Assembly: GCA_900544375.1 (NCBI GenBank) | Contig: UQUZ01000007.1 | Location: 1 to 64,000 of the forward strand | Length of the DNA: 64,000 bases | DNA from: an uncultured Oscillospiraceae bacterium | GTDB lineage: Bacteria > Bacillota > Clostridia > Oscillospirales > Acutalibacteraceae | Direction of reading: 5' to 3' | Part shown: piece after piece, positions 42,402 through 51,921 of the stretch | Numbering within the stretch: the first letter of the stretch is position 1 | Layout of the letters: every line of letters starts with the position of its first letter | Translations under genes and position numbers: made by a program | The notes under the pieces: model-generated | Seen by the model: only the letters and a program-made list of their open reading frames with translations | Databases searched by the model: none | What the model was told of the DNA's origin: nothing

Positions 42402-43316
42402 TTAGGCGACATCTCCAACGTCAATTTTTCGCATTGCAAAGGCTCCCTGGATCAGGACAAACAAAATCAGCAGCGATGCCATCAGATCGCACAGCTCAAA
42501 GGGAGACTGCGCGGCAAGCTGAGAAGAACGGCCGATGACAACCATCACCAGGCGCGGTACGGAGCAAGCGAAGCCAAACAAGGCGGCCGGTAATCCATAG
42601 CCATACAGGCTCCACATTGCGCCGCGGTCATCTACATGTGCGCAGATCCGTGCAAAATTCAGGAAGAATAGAAGCATTGCTGCGAGCATGAATAGTTCTA
42701 ACAGGAGATCGGAAATATTTTTAAAATTAATCGTGCGGGAGAAACGGAAGATCATGCGCGCCATAATCCAACACAGCGGCGCAACAGCAAGCAATTTGAA
42801 TTGGGAATAGTCCAGCTTGCCTGTAATATAGTGATAGCCGAAAAAGAGAAAAAACACACAGCTAAGCACTGCAAACAGCACTTCAAAAATCAAGGCAAAG
42901 CCGCCGGTTTTGATGAGGTAAAGGAATAGGCTCGTGTTTTGCTGTATCACAAGCGCGTTGCGCTCCGAGAGAATATTCAGGAAGTTTTCGGTTTGAGAAA
43001 TGGCATCCACCACCAGCGAAACAGCGAAGAGAAGCGATACGGTGCCAAGGCCGATATTTTTCCGTTTCCACAGCCGCACAGGTACATCTCCGCTCAAATA
43101 GGAGATTACCACCAGCACAACCGTGCATACGGCGAGCAGAATATACAGCGTGGGGATCGTGGCGCTATGACCGGTATAAAAGCCGGTTTCCGGCTCGATT
43201 AGACGCATCAGCTGATAGGTGCGCAGCGGCAAAACGGCCACCAGCCCCGCGGCGAAAATACATAGAACGGCCATCATTGGGATAGATTCGAAACGCCCTT
43301 TGAGCTTGAGCTTCAT
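42402..43316 (-). CDS. Unknown membrane protein, about eight helices
   Basis: A 304-residue hydrophobic protein with eight or nine predicted helices, separated by short charged loops; I do not recognise a family. GCAGGAGTGATT precedes ATG 43316, and a terminator follows. It is transcribed in the same direction as citrate synthase, 141 bp further upstream, possibly from the same promoter. Confidence 0.75.
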   Translation of the reverse strand: MKLKLKGRFESIPMMAVLCIFAAGLVAVLPLRTYQLMRLIEPETGFYTGHSATIPTLYILLAVCTVVLVVISYLSGDVPVRLWKRKNIGLGTVSLLFAVSLVVDAISQTENFLNILSERNALVIQQNTSLFLYLIKTGGFALIFEVLFAVLSCVFFLFFGYHYITGKLDYSQFKLLAVAPLCWIMARMIFRFSRTINFKNISDLLLELFMLAAMLLFFLNFARICAHVDDRGAMWSLYGYGLPAALFGFACSVPRLVMVVIGRSSQLAAQSPFELCDLMASLLILFVLIQGAFAMRKIDVGDVA

Positions 43317-43457
43317 AAATCAATCACTCCTGCTTTTTGATGCGGAACAAGCCATTGTCATATGGTTCCGCGCAAATGGGATATGTGTTATAAGGTTTGC
43401 GTTCAGGTTTGTTTGCCCGATCCATAACTGGGCCAGCCGGTTGCCCGGCTCAGGCCG

Positions 43458-44882
43458 TTAGATCCGCTCTTCTGTGGGAACATAAACCGAAGAGTGCGGC
43501 TGTGCCTCCGTGCGCTGTGTGATTGGGGTGTAGACACCGGGGAGAGAAACGCTTTTGTAGGCCGGGCGAATGATCCGGCCGCCGCTGATGAGCTCTTCCA
43601 TCCGGTGTGCAGCCCAACCGGCCATGCGGGCAACGGCAAATAGGGGTGTGAAGAGATCCACAGGGATGCCGAGCATCCGGTATACCAAGCCGGAATACAG
43701 GTCCACATTGGCGCACACACGCTTTTTGTTCCCTTTCTCACGGGCAAAAATTTCAGGCGTTAATCGCTCAACCAGCTCGATGGAACGGAACTTTTCCTCA
43801 AACTCTGTGCCGGATGCAAATTTACGAGCCTGTTCCTTGAGCAGCACGGCGCGCGGATCAGAGAGCGTATAGACAGCGTGCCCCATGCCGTAAATCAGGC
43901 CGCTGTGGTCTCCAGCCTGCTTATGAATGATTCGCTTGAGAAAATCGGCCACCTGACCCTCATCCGTCAGGTCGGATATCTCTTGTTCCATGCAGTCCAA
44001 CATTTGGGTTACCTTGATGTTGGCGCCACCATGGCGGGGGCCTTTGAGGGAGCCGATGCCTGCGGCGATGGCGGAATAAGTATCTGTTCCGCTGGAGGTG
44101 AGCACCCGAGTGGAAAAGGTGGAATTGTTGCCGCCGCCGTGTTCTGCATGCAGCATCAGGCACAGATCCAGCAGCTTTGCCTCTTCATCGGTAAACTTCC
44201 GGTCAGAACGGATGGAGTTGAGGATAAATTGAGCGGTGGTATGTTCCTTTCGGATCGGATGGATGTACATGCTCTTATGATAATAATGCCGGCGTTTGAC
44301 CTGATAGGCATAGCTCATAATGGTTGGAAGCTGGGCAACGAGCTGGATGGATTGCCGCAAAACATTTTCAATGGAGATATCATCCGGCTGCTCGTCATAG
44401 GAATAGAGGGCCAGCACGCAGCGCGCCAGCTTATTCATGATATCCGGCGAGGGCGCCTTCATAATCATATCCTCAATAAAATCTTCCGGGAGCTCGCGGC
44501 ACTGGGCCAAGGTCTGCGTAAAGGCTGTGAGTTGCGCCTGCGTGGGCAGCGTGCCGAACAGGAGCAGCCAGGCAACCTCTTCATAGCCGAAGCGGTCCTC
44601 CGCTTCGCAGCCATGCACCAGATCAAGCAGATCTATCCCGCGGTAAATCAGGCGGCCGGGCACCGGTACGCGCTCTCCGTCGCTGACATAATAGCCCTGC
44701 ACGTTGCAGATACGGGTGAGCCCTGCCATAACGCCTGTGCCATCTTGGTTGCGCAGTCCGCGCTTGACGGAATAACGCTCGAAGTCGGCAGGGTTGATGG
44801 AGTTATTTTTGCCAAGCTCCTTGCATAAATTGGAAAGAGAATCGTTGGAAAGGGGGGAGATATAGTTTGCCATTGGCATCAC
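43458..44882 (-). CDS. Citrate synthase
   Basis: A 474-residue citrate synthase of the Bacillota type. Catalytic elements: His in LMLHAEHGGGNN, His in GPRHGGAN, and Asp in CANVDLYSGLV. It condenses oxaloacetate with acetyl-CoA, here probably for glutamate synthesis in an incomplete cycle, since no other TCA gene is near; proBA 5 kb away uses glutamate. The start may be GTG 44882, ATG 44879 or ATG 44873; no clean ribosome site decides. A 2-methylcitrate synthase activity cannot be excluded. Confidence 0.88.
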   Translation of the reverse strand: MMPMANYISPLSNDSLSNLCKELGKNNSINPADFERYSVKRGLRNQDGTGVMAGLTRICNVQGYYVSDGERVPVPGRLIYRGIDLLDLVHGCEAEDRFGYEEVAWLLLFGTLPTQAQLTAFTQTLAQCRELPEDFIEDMIMKAPSPDIMNKLARCVLALYSYDEQPDDISIENVLRQSIQLVAQLPTIMSYAYQVKRRHYYHKSMYIHPIRKEHTTAQFILNSIRSDRKFTDEEAKLLDLCLMLHAEHGGGNNSTFSTRVLTSSGTDTYSAIAAGIGSLKGPRHGGANIKVTQMLDCMEQEISDLTDEGQVADFLKRIIHKQAGDHSGLIYGMGHAVYTLSDPRAVLLKEQARKFASGTEFEEKFRSIELVERLTPEIFAREKGNKKRVCANVDLYSGLVYRMLGIPVDLFTPLFAVARMAGWAAHRMEELISGGRIIRPAYKSVSLPGVYTPITQRTEAQPHSSVYVPTEERI

Positions 44883-44910
44883 CGCTCTAAAAAATATAAT
44901 CGTTCATAAT

Positions 44911-44939
44911 ATTGTATAACGCTGACAGGGTAAAGTCAA
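44911..44939 (-). promoter_or_regulatory. Promoter of citrate synthase
   Basis: On the minus strand TTGACT (44939-44934) and TACAAT (44916-44911) are 17 bp apart. Confidence 0.75.
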
Positions 44940-45023
44940 GGTTTTCAATGGGAGCCTGCATAGGTGGGCTGGCGTGGAGCAACCTCCACACGCCGCCCCT
45001 GCGATTGGGAAAGGATGAATAAA

Positions 45024-46022
45024 ATGCGCAGATATGGAGTTTTGTGTATGGTACTGCTGCTGATTATGGTGGTTACGCCACTGCTGGCGATGGGGGAGAA
45101 CGCCGCTCAAATTCCGGACAGCCTCTCTCCTGGAGATTCCGCCGGAGAAGGGCAGAAGGGGCAGGCGGGGGAATCGGGGACGATGAAGGTGCTACGCGCT
45201 TCCAGCAACCGAGTGGAGACAATGAGCGACTTGGAATATGTGATCGGAGCAGTCAGTGCGGAAATGCCGCCAACCTACCATACGGAAGCGCTCAAAGCGC
45301 AGGCGGCTGCCTGCTACACCTTTGCGCTGCGCAGCCGCAACGAGCAGCTGAAAAAGCCGGACGACGCGCTTTCCGGCGCCTATCTCAACGACGATAGCTC
45401 ACAGCACCAGGGCTTTATCAGCAAGGAGGAGAGCCGGGAAAAATGGGGCGACAAGTTCGACACCTATTATAAAAAAATCAGTGAGGCCTGCGAGGCAGTC
45501 GTCGGCAAGGCGATCGTATACGATGGAGAGCCAATTGTCGCTGCTTTCCATGCCATATGCAGCGGGCAGACGGAGAGCGCGCAGGTGGTTTGGGGGAAGG
45601 ATCTGCCGTATCTCCAATCTGTGCAGAGCACAGGAGACCGGCTTTCACCGGACTATGCTTCCACACTTTCTCTCACAAAGGATCAATTTAGCACAATGGC
45701 CAAAAAGCTGGGCGAGGTTTCTCTGGAGGATGACGCATCCAAATGGTTTGCAAGCCCGGAAACTTCCAAGGCGGGGACGGTTACGGCCATCACCATCGGC
45801 GGGCAAAAGGTGACCGGGCAGCAGGTACGTGAGGCCTTTGGCCTGCGCAGTGCATGTTTTACCTTGGAATATAAAAATGACCGGTTCACCTTCCACGTCA
45901 GAGGCTATGGCCACTGCGTGGGGATGAGCCAGTATGGCGCGGATTATATGGCCCGACAGGGCAGCTCCTGGGAGGAGATCGTTCAGCATTATTACAAAGG
46001 GGCGGAGATCAAAGAACTGTGA
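45024..46022 (+). CDS. SpoIID/LytB-domain protein (stage II sporulation protein D)
   Basis: A 332-residue secreted or anchored protein with a hydrophobic N-terminal signal (RRYGVLCMVLLLIMVVTPLLAMG). The SpoIID domain (about 60-330) includes the catalytic-Glu region VIGAVSAEMPPTYHTEALKA and ends with HVRGYGHCVGMSQYGADYMA. In sporulation SpoIID is a lytic transglycosylase needed for engulfment of the forespore; vegetative LytB paralogues also exist. I chose ATG 45024 since GGAAAGG is nine bases upstream; ATG 45015 would be too close. It ends 2 bp from the stop of the convergent sigma gene. Confidence 0.88.
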   Translation: MRRYGVLCMVLLLIMVVTPLLAMGENAAQIPDSLSPGDSAGEGQKGQAGESGTMKVLRASSNRVETMSDLEYVIGAVSAEMPPTYHTEALKAQAAACYTFALRSRNEQLKKPDDALSGAYLNDDSSQHQGFISKEESREKWGDKFDTYYKKISEACEAVVGKAIVYDGEPIVAAFHAICSGQTESAQVVWGKDLPYLQSVQSTGDRLSPDYASTLSLTKDQFSTMAKKLGEVSLEDDASKWFASPETSKAGTVTAITIGGQKVTGQQVREAFGLRSACFTLEYKNDRFTFHVRGYGHCVGMSQYGADYMARQGSSWEEIVQHYYKGAEIKEL

Positions 46023-46024
46023 AC

Positions 46025-46597
46025 CTACTGATCAGACTTTGCCAACACCTGTTCCATCCGGGTCATCAGGCTTTTGCGTGCGCGGGAAAGCTTGACGCGC
46101 GCGAGCTTCTCCGAGCAATTGAGCAGGGCCGCCAGTTGGGCGGTGTTGCAGCCATGGGCATATTTTAAAGTAAGCGCGTAGCGGTAATCGGGAGGCAGGC
46201 AGCGGATCACTTGCAAAATCGTTTCCTCCTGCTCCCGGCGCAATAGCAGCACGTCCGGACGATTCTCCTCATCCTCTGGGTCGGAATCCAATTCCATCAT
46301 CTCTTCTAAAGACGATTCCTCCTGGGTTTTGTTGCGCTTGCGCTTCATATCGTAGGAAATATTTTTAATGACCGTTATCAAAAATGCGATCGTTTTGTGC
46401 TCGTCTGACTCGTCAATTTTATCCAGGCAGCTGATGATACGGATAAATGTTTCCTGCACGGCATCCTCCGCAAGGTGCTCGTCAAACAGAATATTCTGCG
46501 CCGTATATTTCAGGCAGCGTTCATATTGGTGGAAGAGACGTTCAAATTTATCACGCTCCTCCTGTGTGTCAATGAGAGAAAGGTAAAGGGTAAGCAC
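46025..46597 (-). CDS. ECF-type sigma factor, no adjacent anti-sigma gene
   Basis: A 190-residue sigma factor with region 2 (about 18-90, HLAEDAVQETFIRIIS) and region 4 (about 130-185, YALTLKYAHGCNTAQLAALLNCSEKLARVKLSRA), plus an acidic linker (DSDPEDEE). The start is GTG 46597, with GAGGTGG upstream. Unlike the two other ECF factors in the window it has no membrane partner; its convergent neighbour is SpoIID, and the two stops are 2 bp apart with no terminator, so read-through antisense RNA is likely. Confidence 0.82.
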   Translation of the reverse strand: MLTLYLSLIDTQEERDKFERLFHQYERCLKYTAQNILFDEHLAEDAVQETFIRIISCLDKIDESDEHKTIAFLITVIKNISYDMKRKRNKTQEESSLEEMMELDSDPEDEENRPDVLLLRREQEETILQVIRCLPPDYRYALTLKYAHGCNTAQLAALLNCSEKLARVKLSRARKSLMTRMEQVLAKSDQ

Positions 46598-46750
46598 GCT
46601 GCCACCTCGCTTGTTGTCTGAGTAAAATCCGGGTGTTTAACAGGCCGCTTCGCATTCGTTTTGGCATGGATTATTTTAGCATGCTTCCCGGGAGAAGGCA
46701 AGTTTCGAGTGGAATAAATCCAATTCGACCAGTTTTGGGGGCAAAATAAG

Positions 46751-46792
46751 GGCGCGCTGCAAATGGTGGACATACCTGCTTTGCAGCGCGCC
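46751..46792 (-). terminator. Terminator of cadC-cadA operon
   Basis: A perfect 13-bp stem (46751-46763 with 46780-46792) is followed on the minus strand by TTATTTTG. Confidence 0.85.
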
Positions 46793-46809
46793 AGTTTTAT
46801 GGCGCCATA

Positions 46810-48921
46810 TTAAGTTCTTTTGCTGAGAATCCTGGCGGAGTTCAGTACGGCGAGGATCGTAACGCCTACATCGGCAAATACAGCCGCCCACATACCTGCA
46901 AGGCTCAGCGCGCCAAGCAAGAGCACAATACCTTTTACGAGGAGCGCAAACGTGATATTAAACCGAATGATCCGCATGCAGCGGCGGAAGAGGACGATTG
47001 CCTGTGGCAGCTTAGAGGGCTGATTATTCGTTAAAACAACGTCGCCCGCTTCGATAGCCGCATCTGTGCCGAGCCCCATTGCAACGCCGACATCCGCGGC
47101 GGCAAGCACGGGGGCGTCATTGATGCCATCGCCGACAAAGGCGGTCACGCCGCTCTCCCGTTTGATCTGTTCCAGGATCTCCAACTTTTCCTCCGGCAGA
47201 AGGCCGGCGTGGTATTCGGTAATCCCGCACGCTGCTGCCGCTTCTCTGGCCGCTTCCTCATGGTCGCCTGTGAGCATAACAATCCGGCTGACACCCAGCG
47301 CACGCAACTGCTTTACCGCAAGGGCGGAATCCTCCCGCAGTTTGCCGGAAACAGAAACGGCTCCCAAAAGCTGCCCTCCGCGAGCAACATACACCATCTC
47401 GTTTGGCAGAGCGGAGATATCCACTCCATGCTCCTGCATGAGCCGTTTTGCACCGCAGAGGATTTCTTCTCCATCCGCGATCACACGGGTGCCACCGCCC
47501 GGCGTTTCTGAAAAATTGCTGATCCGGGATTCCTCAATTTCTCCAAAAGCCTCGGAGATCGATCGGGCTATCGGGTGTTTGGAGCGGCATTCAGCGAGCG
47601 CCGCCGCCTCTAAAACCGCTTGCTCGGAAACACCGTTTACCGCGGCGATATGGGTGACGGTAAATTGATCGGTGGTGAGAGTGCCGGTTTTATCAAATAC
47701 AACGGCTCCTGGCTTTTCGAGAGTTTCGATATAACAGCCGCCTTTGACGAGAATGCCACGTTTAGAGGCGGCGCCAACCCCTGCAAAGAAACCCAGCGGA
47801 ACGCTTAACACAAACGCGCACGGGCAGGAGGCTACGAGGAACACAAGCGCGTTATGCGCCCATTCCTTCCAATCGCCGCCGAGCAGAGGGGGGACGATGG
47901 CGAGCAGAGCTGCCAATATTACAACGGCAGGCGTGTAGATCTTTGCAAATTTCGTGACAAGCCGTTCCGCTGGCGCTTTGCGCTGGGCGGCATTTTCTAC
48001 CATATCAATGATCCGGGAAGCGGCGGACTGTGCATAGGAGTTAACGACCCGCATCGTTAGGGTTCCTGGGCCGTTAATCATGCCGCTGAGCAATTCAGAT
48101 TCCGGCCCGGCATTTTGCGGGGCGCTTTCGCCAGTAATGGCGGAGGCGTCCACCGTGCTTTCGCCGGAAAGCACCACGCCATCGAGCGGGATGCGCTCAA
48201 AGGGCAAAATTTGCAGTGTTGCGCCTACTTCCACCTCTTGCGCGGAAACTTGCTGCGTGGCGCCGTCCGGCAGCAAAAGATTGGCGGTATCCGGCCGGAT
48301 TTCAGATAACGCGGCGATTGATTTGCGGGAGCGGCCGACTGCATAGTGCTCAAACAATTCTCCCACGCCAAAAAAGAGGGTAACGGCGGCAGCTTCCGCA
48401 AAATCGCCCATAAAAGAGGCGGCGACAACGGCAATGGTAACAAGCAAATGCTCATCTAAGCTGATATGGCGTAGGCTCTTGACGGCGGCTGCAAAGACCG
48501 GCCAGCCGGCGAGCAAAATGCTCGATATGAAAAGAATGGGAGAAAGGATGGCTGGAGCGGCAGGAATTTCCCGGCAGAGATAGGCTGTCACGAAGCATAT
48601 GGCTGAGGCGATCACAGTGCCGATCTGCCACTTTCCCTCAGCCTCGCTGTGCGTATGACTCCGGCCCTGTTCCGAATGGGATCCGGCTCGATCGCCGGAA
48701 AGCTCAACTGCTACACAACCCGGCTCCACACGGCTGATTTCCAGGTTGATCCGGTCTACTAATTCGCGGGGCTCTCCCTTTGCTTTCAAGGTGAGGGTAG
48801 CGGTTGGAAAGTTTACGCTCACTTCAGAAAAAGTGTCGATCGCAGAGAGCCGTTCTTCAATTTTGGATGCACAGCTTGCGCAATCCAGGTTATTCAGTTT
48901 ATACTGCCTGCGGTTTGTCAT
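46810..48921 (-). CDS. cadA: Heavy-metal P1B-type ATPase (CadA/ZntA type)
   Basis: A 703-residue cation pump. N-terminal metal-binding domain with CASC (C14, C17), a His-rich linker (HSEQGRSHTHSEAEG, about 83-97), eight predicted helices, the transport-site motif SCPCAF, phosphorylation site DKTGTLT, and the nucleotide motif with HP (SKHPIARS). The CPC motif fits Zn2+/Cd2+/Pb2+ export. It overlaps the CadC-type repressor gene by 4 bp and is under that gene's operator. Confidence 0.92.
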   Translation of the reverse strand: MTNRRQYKLNNLDCASCASKIEERLSAIDTFSEVSVNFPTATLTLKAKGEPRELVDRINLEISRVEPGCVAVELSGDRAGSHSEQGRSHTHSEAEGKWQIGTVIASAICFVTAYLCREIPAAPAILSPILFISSILLAGWPVFAAAVKSLRHISLDEHLLVTIAVVAASFMGDFAEAAAVTLFFGVGELFEHYAVGRSRKSIAALSEIRPDTANLLLPDGATQQVSAQEVEVGATLQILPFERIPLDGVVLSGESTVDASAITGESAPQNAGPESELLSGMINGPGTLTMRVVNSYAQSAASRIIDMVENAAQRKAPAERLVTKFAKIYTPAVVILAALLAIVPPLLGGDWKEWAHNALVFLVASCPCAFVLSVPLGFFAGVGAASKRGILVKGGCYIETLEKPGAVVFDKTGTLTTDQFTVTHIAAVNGVSEQAVLEAAALAECRSKHPIARSISEAFGEIEESRISNFSETPGGGTRVIADGEEILCGAKRLMQEHGVDISALPNEMVYVARGGQLLGAVSVSGKLREDSALAVKQLRALGVSRIVMLTGDHEEAAREAAAACGITEYHAGLLPEEKLEILEQIKRESGVTAFVGDGINDAPVLAAADVGVAMGLGTDAAIEAGDVVLTNNQPSKLPQAIVLFRRCMRIIRFNITFALLVKGIVLLLGALSLAGMWAAVFADVGVTILAVLNSARILSKRT

Positions 48922-49328
48922 AAGGAGATCGCTCCTCTCTTGTGTAAAATGTGCTGTAGCCCCGCGGCAAAGATAGAATGGACGTGCTCGTCATCCAGCG
49001 CGTAATACATTGTTTTGCCATCGCGCCTGGGGCGAACCAAGCCGGCGGTGCGCAGAATGCGTAGCTGATGGGAAATGGCGCTTTGCCCCATGCCCAGCAG
49101 CTCTGCCAGGTCGCATACGCACAGCTCATGATCGAGCAGGGCACTAAGAATACGGATGCGCGTGCTGTCCCCAAACACTTTAAAAAGCTCGGCTACATCG
49201 TAAAGGACTTCTTCGTCCGGCATTTGCACACGCGTGCAGGCGATAAGATCCTCATGTGTTTCCAGCTCGGCGCAGCAGTATTCCGGCATTTCCGACGGTG
49301 TGGATAAAGCGGATTGTTTGGGCTCCAT
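48918..49328 (-). CDS. cadC: ArsR/SmtB-family metal-sensing repressor, CadC type
   Basis: A 136-residue repressor with winged helix (about 45-120). The recognition-adjacent helix carries ELCVCDLAELL, the CadC-type alpha-3 thiolate site, and the N-terminus contributes CC at 18-19 and a further Cys at 31, as expected for a Cd2+/Pb2+/Zn2+ sensor. It should release DNA when metal binds, de-repressing cadA. GAAGGAGG precedes ATG 49328. Confidence 0.9.
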   Translation of the reverse strand: MEPKQSALSTPSEMPEYCCAELETHEDLIACTRVQMPDEEVLYDVAELFKVFGDSTRIRILSALLDHELCVCDLAELLGMGQSAISHQLRILRTAGLVRPRRDGKTMYYALDDEHVHSIFAAGLQHILHKRGAISL

Positions 49329-49388
49329 TTGGCTAGCCTCCTTCTAATCAAACGAATCAAATAAAGTATTGTATTGCATAATATAAAC

Positions 49389-49446
49389 ATATGAACAACT
49401 ATTCACACGTTAATATTAATATACTCTACTGGTGTGAAAAAGTCAA
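49389..49446 (-). promoter_or_regulatory. Promoter and operator of cadC-cadA
   Basis: On the minus strand TTGACT (49446-49441) and TATATT (49423-49418) are 17 bp apart. Just downstream, ATATGAACA (49389-49397) and TATTCACAC (49400-49408) form an imperfect inverted repeat around 2 bp, the 12-2-12 layout of ArsR/SmtB operators. Confidence 0.75.
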
Positions 49447-49842
49447 GCGGGAATGCGGATTTCTTGAAATGTTTTTTGCTGCATTTCTTTTTTAAAAAAG
49501 AGAATATTCAAAAATCGATCCGGTTTCTGTGCTCCCGTTTTGCTTGTGGATTGCAGGGAGCTGTGTTATAATAGCTTCAAATATTTTGTTTGAAGCATTG
49601 GAAAAATGTCTGTCGGCGCAAAACGCCTCCTGCCGCGATGCGGCAGCGCCATTTTCAAAAAGAGTATTTGTACATATTGGTATAATAACCTCACGAATCT
49701 CGAGCTTCGGAGAACATGAAAACATTGGGAAAATGCCTTCCGCAGAGCGGCAATGCCAATTTGGCGGCATAGGAAGGCAATTCAATGTGATATACTCATC
49801 AATTGCCGGTTGAAACCGGCATCAGGGAATAGGGGACGGAAT
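49447..49842 (+). promoter_or_regulatory. proB leader region with two extended -10 promoters and repeated segments
   Basis: No gene is supported here. TGTTATAAT (49564-49572) and TGGTATAAT (49678-49686) are both extended -10 elements (TGnTATAAT). Related segments begin with CATTGG at 49596 and 49723 and end with GCGGCAnnGCCA; the first holds about 20 extra bases. Hairpins include CTTCAAA/TTTGAAG (49576-49594) and GCCGGTT/AACCGGC (49805-49820). It shows no T-box motif. Confidence 0.5.
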
Positions 49843-50640
49843 ATGCCTATATTAAAGCAAGCGAAGCGCATCGTCGTGAAGGTCGGCACTTCTACGCTGA
49901 CCTATGAGACGGGCAAAACAAACATCCGCCGAATGGCAAAGCTCGTCAGTGTGCTGTCCGACCTGCTCAACTCCGGGATGGAGGTTGTGCTGGTGACAAG
50001 CGGAGCAATCGGCGTGGGCGTTGGAAAGCTCGGCCTGCGCGAGCGACCGGACGATACGCCGGGCCGTCAGGCAGCGGCAACCGTGGGGCAATGCGAGCTG
50101 ATGTTTATGTATGATAAGCTTTTCGGCGAGTATGGGCACACCGTGGGCCAGCTGCTTATCACGCGGGGCGATATTGAAAATGATTGCCGGAAAACCAATC
50201 TGGTGAATACCTTTGAAAAGCTCTTTGCCTATGGTGCGATTCCAATCGTCAATGAAAACGACAGCGTAGCTGTGGAGGAGATCGTCTTTGGCGATAACGA
50301 CAGCCTTTCGGCGATCGTGGCGCGGCTTGTGCATGCGGATGCCCTGATTATCCTCAGTGATATTGACGGCCTGTACGACAGCGATCCGCACAAGGATGCG
50401 GACGCACGCCTGATCCCAGTGGTGGATGAGATCGATGGCCGAATTCGGGCATTGGCCGGCGGCAGCGGAACACAGCGCGGCACCGGAGGCATGGTGACAA
50501 AATTGCATGCCGCAGAGCTTGCCACAGAGGCGGGGATTGATACGATTGTGATGAACGGCGACGCGCCGCAGGATTTATACAAGATATTGGAGGGCCGACA
50601 GATCGGCACATTTTTTAAAGCGAGGAGGAATCGGGAATGA
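49843..50640 (+). CDS. proB: Glutamate 5-kinase
   Basis: A 265-residue kinase for the first step of proline synthesis. Seen are the start KRIVVKVGTSTLTYE, the substrate loop VTSGAIGVGVGKLG, VNENDSVAVEEIVFGDNDSLSA and the C-terminal GTGGMVTKLHAAE. It is the short form without a PUA domain. ATG 49843 follows AGGGGACGG; a longer frame from 49753 would add unrelated residues. Its stop overlaps the proA start by 4 bp. Confidence 0.95.
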   Translation: MPILKQAKRIVVKVGTSTLTYETGKTNIRRMAKLVSVLSDLLNSGMEVVLVTSGAIGVGVGKLGLRERPDDTPGRQAAATVGQCELMFMYDKLFGEYGHTVGQLLITRGDIENDCRKTNLVNTFEKLFAYGAIPIVNENDSVAVEEIVFGDNDSLSAIVARLVHADALIILSDIDGLYDSDPHKDADARLIPVVDEIDGRIRALAGGSGTQRGTGGMVTKLHAAELATEAGIDTIVMNGDAPQDLYKILEGRQIGTFFKARRNRE

Positions 50641-51881
50641 CCGCATTGGAACAATTAGGGCGGCGGGCAAAGCAGGCGGAGCAATTTTTGCGCACGGCTT
50701 CCACTGCTAGTAAAGATCATGGCCTAACACAAATTGCGGACGCTTTACTGGAACATACTGCCGCGATTTTGGAGGCAAATGCGAAGGATATTGCCAATGG
50801 CGAACAGGCGGGCATGAGCCCTGCTTTGCTTGACCGCCTCCGCCTGAATGAGGCCCGTATTGCAGGCATGGCGCAAGGCATGCGAGAGATTGTTGCTCTG
50901 CCGGACCCGGTTGGCAGAGTGCTCTCCGGCGGGAACAGGCCGAACGGCTTGCAGATTGTGAAAGTGGCGGTGCCTCTCGGCGTTGTGGCAGTGATTTTTG
51001 AAGCACGCCCCAATGTAACGGCGGATGCGGCGGCGCTGTGCTTAAAATCCGGCAATGCGGTGATTCTGCGCGGCGGCAAGGAGGCGATCCATTCCAACCA
51101 GGCGATTGCTGCCGTGATGCGCGCCGCATTGGAGCAGGCGGGGCTTCCGCAAGATTGCATCCAGCTCGTGGCGGATACGTCGCGCGATTCCGCCAATGAG
51201 CTGATGCGGCTCAATGCGTATGTGGATGTATTGATCCCCAGGGGCGGCGGCGGGCTGATCCGCGCAGTGGTGGAGCATGCAACCGTGCCGGTGATTGAAA
51301 CAGGTGTGGGCAACTGCCACGTTTATGTCGATCAGGCGGCAGACTTGGAAATGGCGGCGGAGATCGTTTTCAATGCGAAAACCTCCCGCCCCTCGGTTTG
51401 CAACGCATGCGAAAGCCTGTTGGTGCACCGCGGGATTGCGGAGCAGGCGCTGCCGCTGATCAAGCGCAGGCTTGATGAAAAGCAGGTGGTTCTGCGCGGG
51501 GATAAAGCGGCCTGTGCAATCCTGCCTGGCATAGAAGCCGCACAGGAGGCGGACTGGAGCACGGAATACCTAGATTATATACTATCGGTGAAGGTTGTCG
51601 GCAGCATCGAAGAAGCGATTGCACACATCGGCCGCTATGGGACCGGGCACAGTGAATGCATTGTAACGCAAAATTACAGTGCTGCGGAGCAGTTTCTCAA
51701 TGAGGTGGACGCGGCAGCGGTTTATGTGAATGCATCCACCCGGTATACGGATGGCGGAGAATTTGGTTTTGGCGCGGAAATCGGCATCTCTACCCAAAAG
51801 CTGCATGCGCGTGGTCCGCTTGGGCTCAGCGAGCTGACCAGCATGAAATATAAGATTTACGGCGCAGGGCAGGTTCGCTAG
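50637..51881 (+). CDS. proA: Gamma-glutamyl phosphate reductase
   Basis: A 414-residue NADPH-dependent reductase, second step of proline synthesis. The catalytic Cys lies in RPSVCNACESLLVH; other landmarks are RGGKEAIHSNQAI and the C-terminal TDGGEFGFGAEIGISTQK. ATGA overlap with proB implies co-translation and channelling of the unstable glutamyl phosphate. The final enzyme ProC is not in the window. Confidence 0.95.
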   Translation: MTALEQLGRRAKQAEQFLRTASTASKDHGLTQIADALLEHTAAILEANAKDIANGEQAGMSPALLDRLRLNEARIAGMAQGMREIVALPDPVGRVLSGGNRPNGLQIVKVAVPLGVVAVIFEARPNVTADAAALCLKSGNAVILRGGKEAIHSNQAIAAVMRAALEQAGLPQDCIQLVADTSRDSANELMRLNAYVDVLIPRGGGGLIRAVVEHATVPVIETGVGNCHVYVDQAADLEMAAEIVFNAKTSRPSVCNACESLLVHRGIAEQALPLIKRRLDEKQVVLRGDKAACAILPGIEAAQEADWSTEYLDYILSVKVVGSIEEAIAHIGRYGTGHSECIVTQNYSAAEQFLNEVDAAAVYVNASTRYTDGGEFGFGAEIGISTQKLHARGPLGLSELTSMKYKIYGAGQVR

Positions 51882-51921
51882 CCGGAACTGCACTGCGATC
51901 ACAACAGGAGGATTTGCCCAT

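Noticed and set aside
49492..49785. Minus-strand frame of 97 codons upstream of proB
   Set aside because: It lies over two plus-strand promoters and the repeated leader segments, and has no ribosome site or family resemblance.
49600..49840. T-box riboswitch before proB
   Set aside because: The conserved T-box sequence and specifier-loop layout are absent.
49753..49842. N-terminal extension of ProB
   Set aside because: The family start MPILKQAKRIVVKVG is at 49843 with a good ribosome site.
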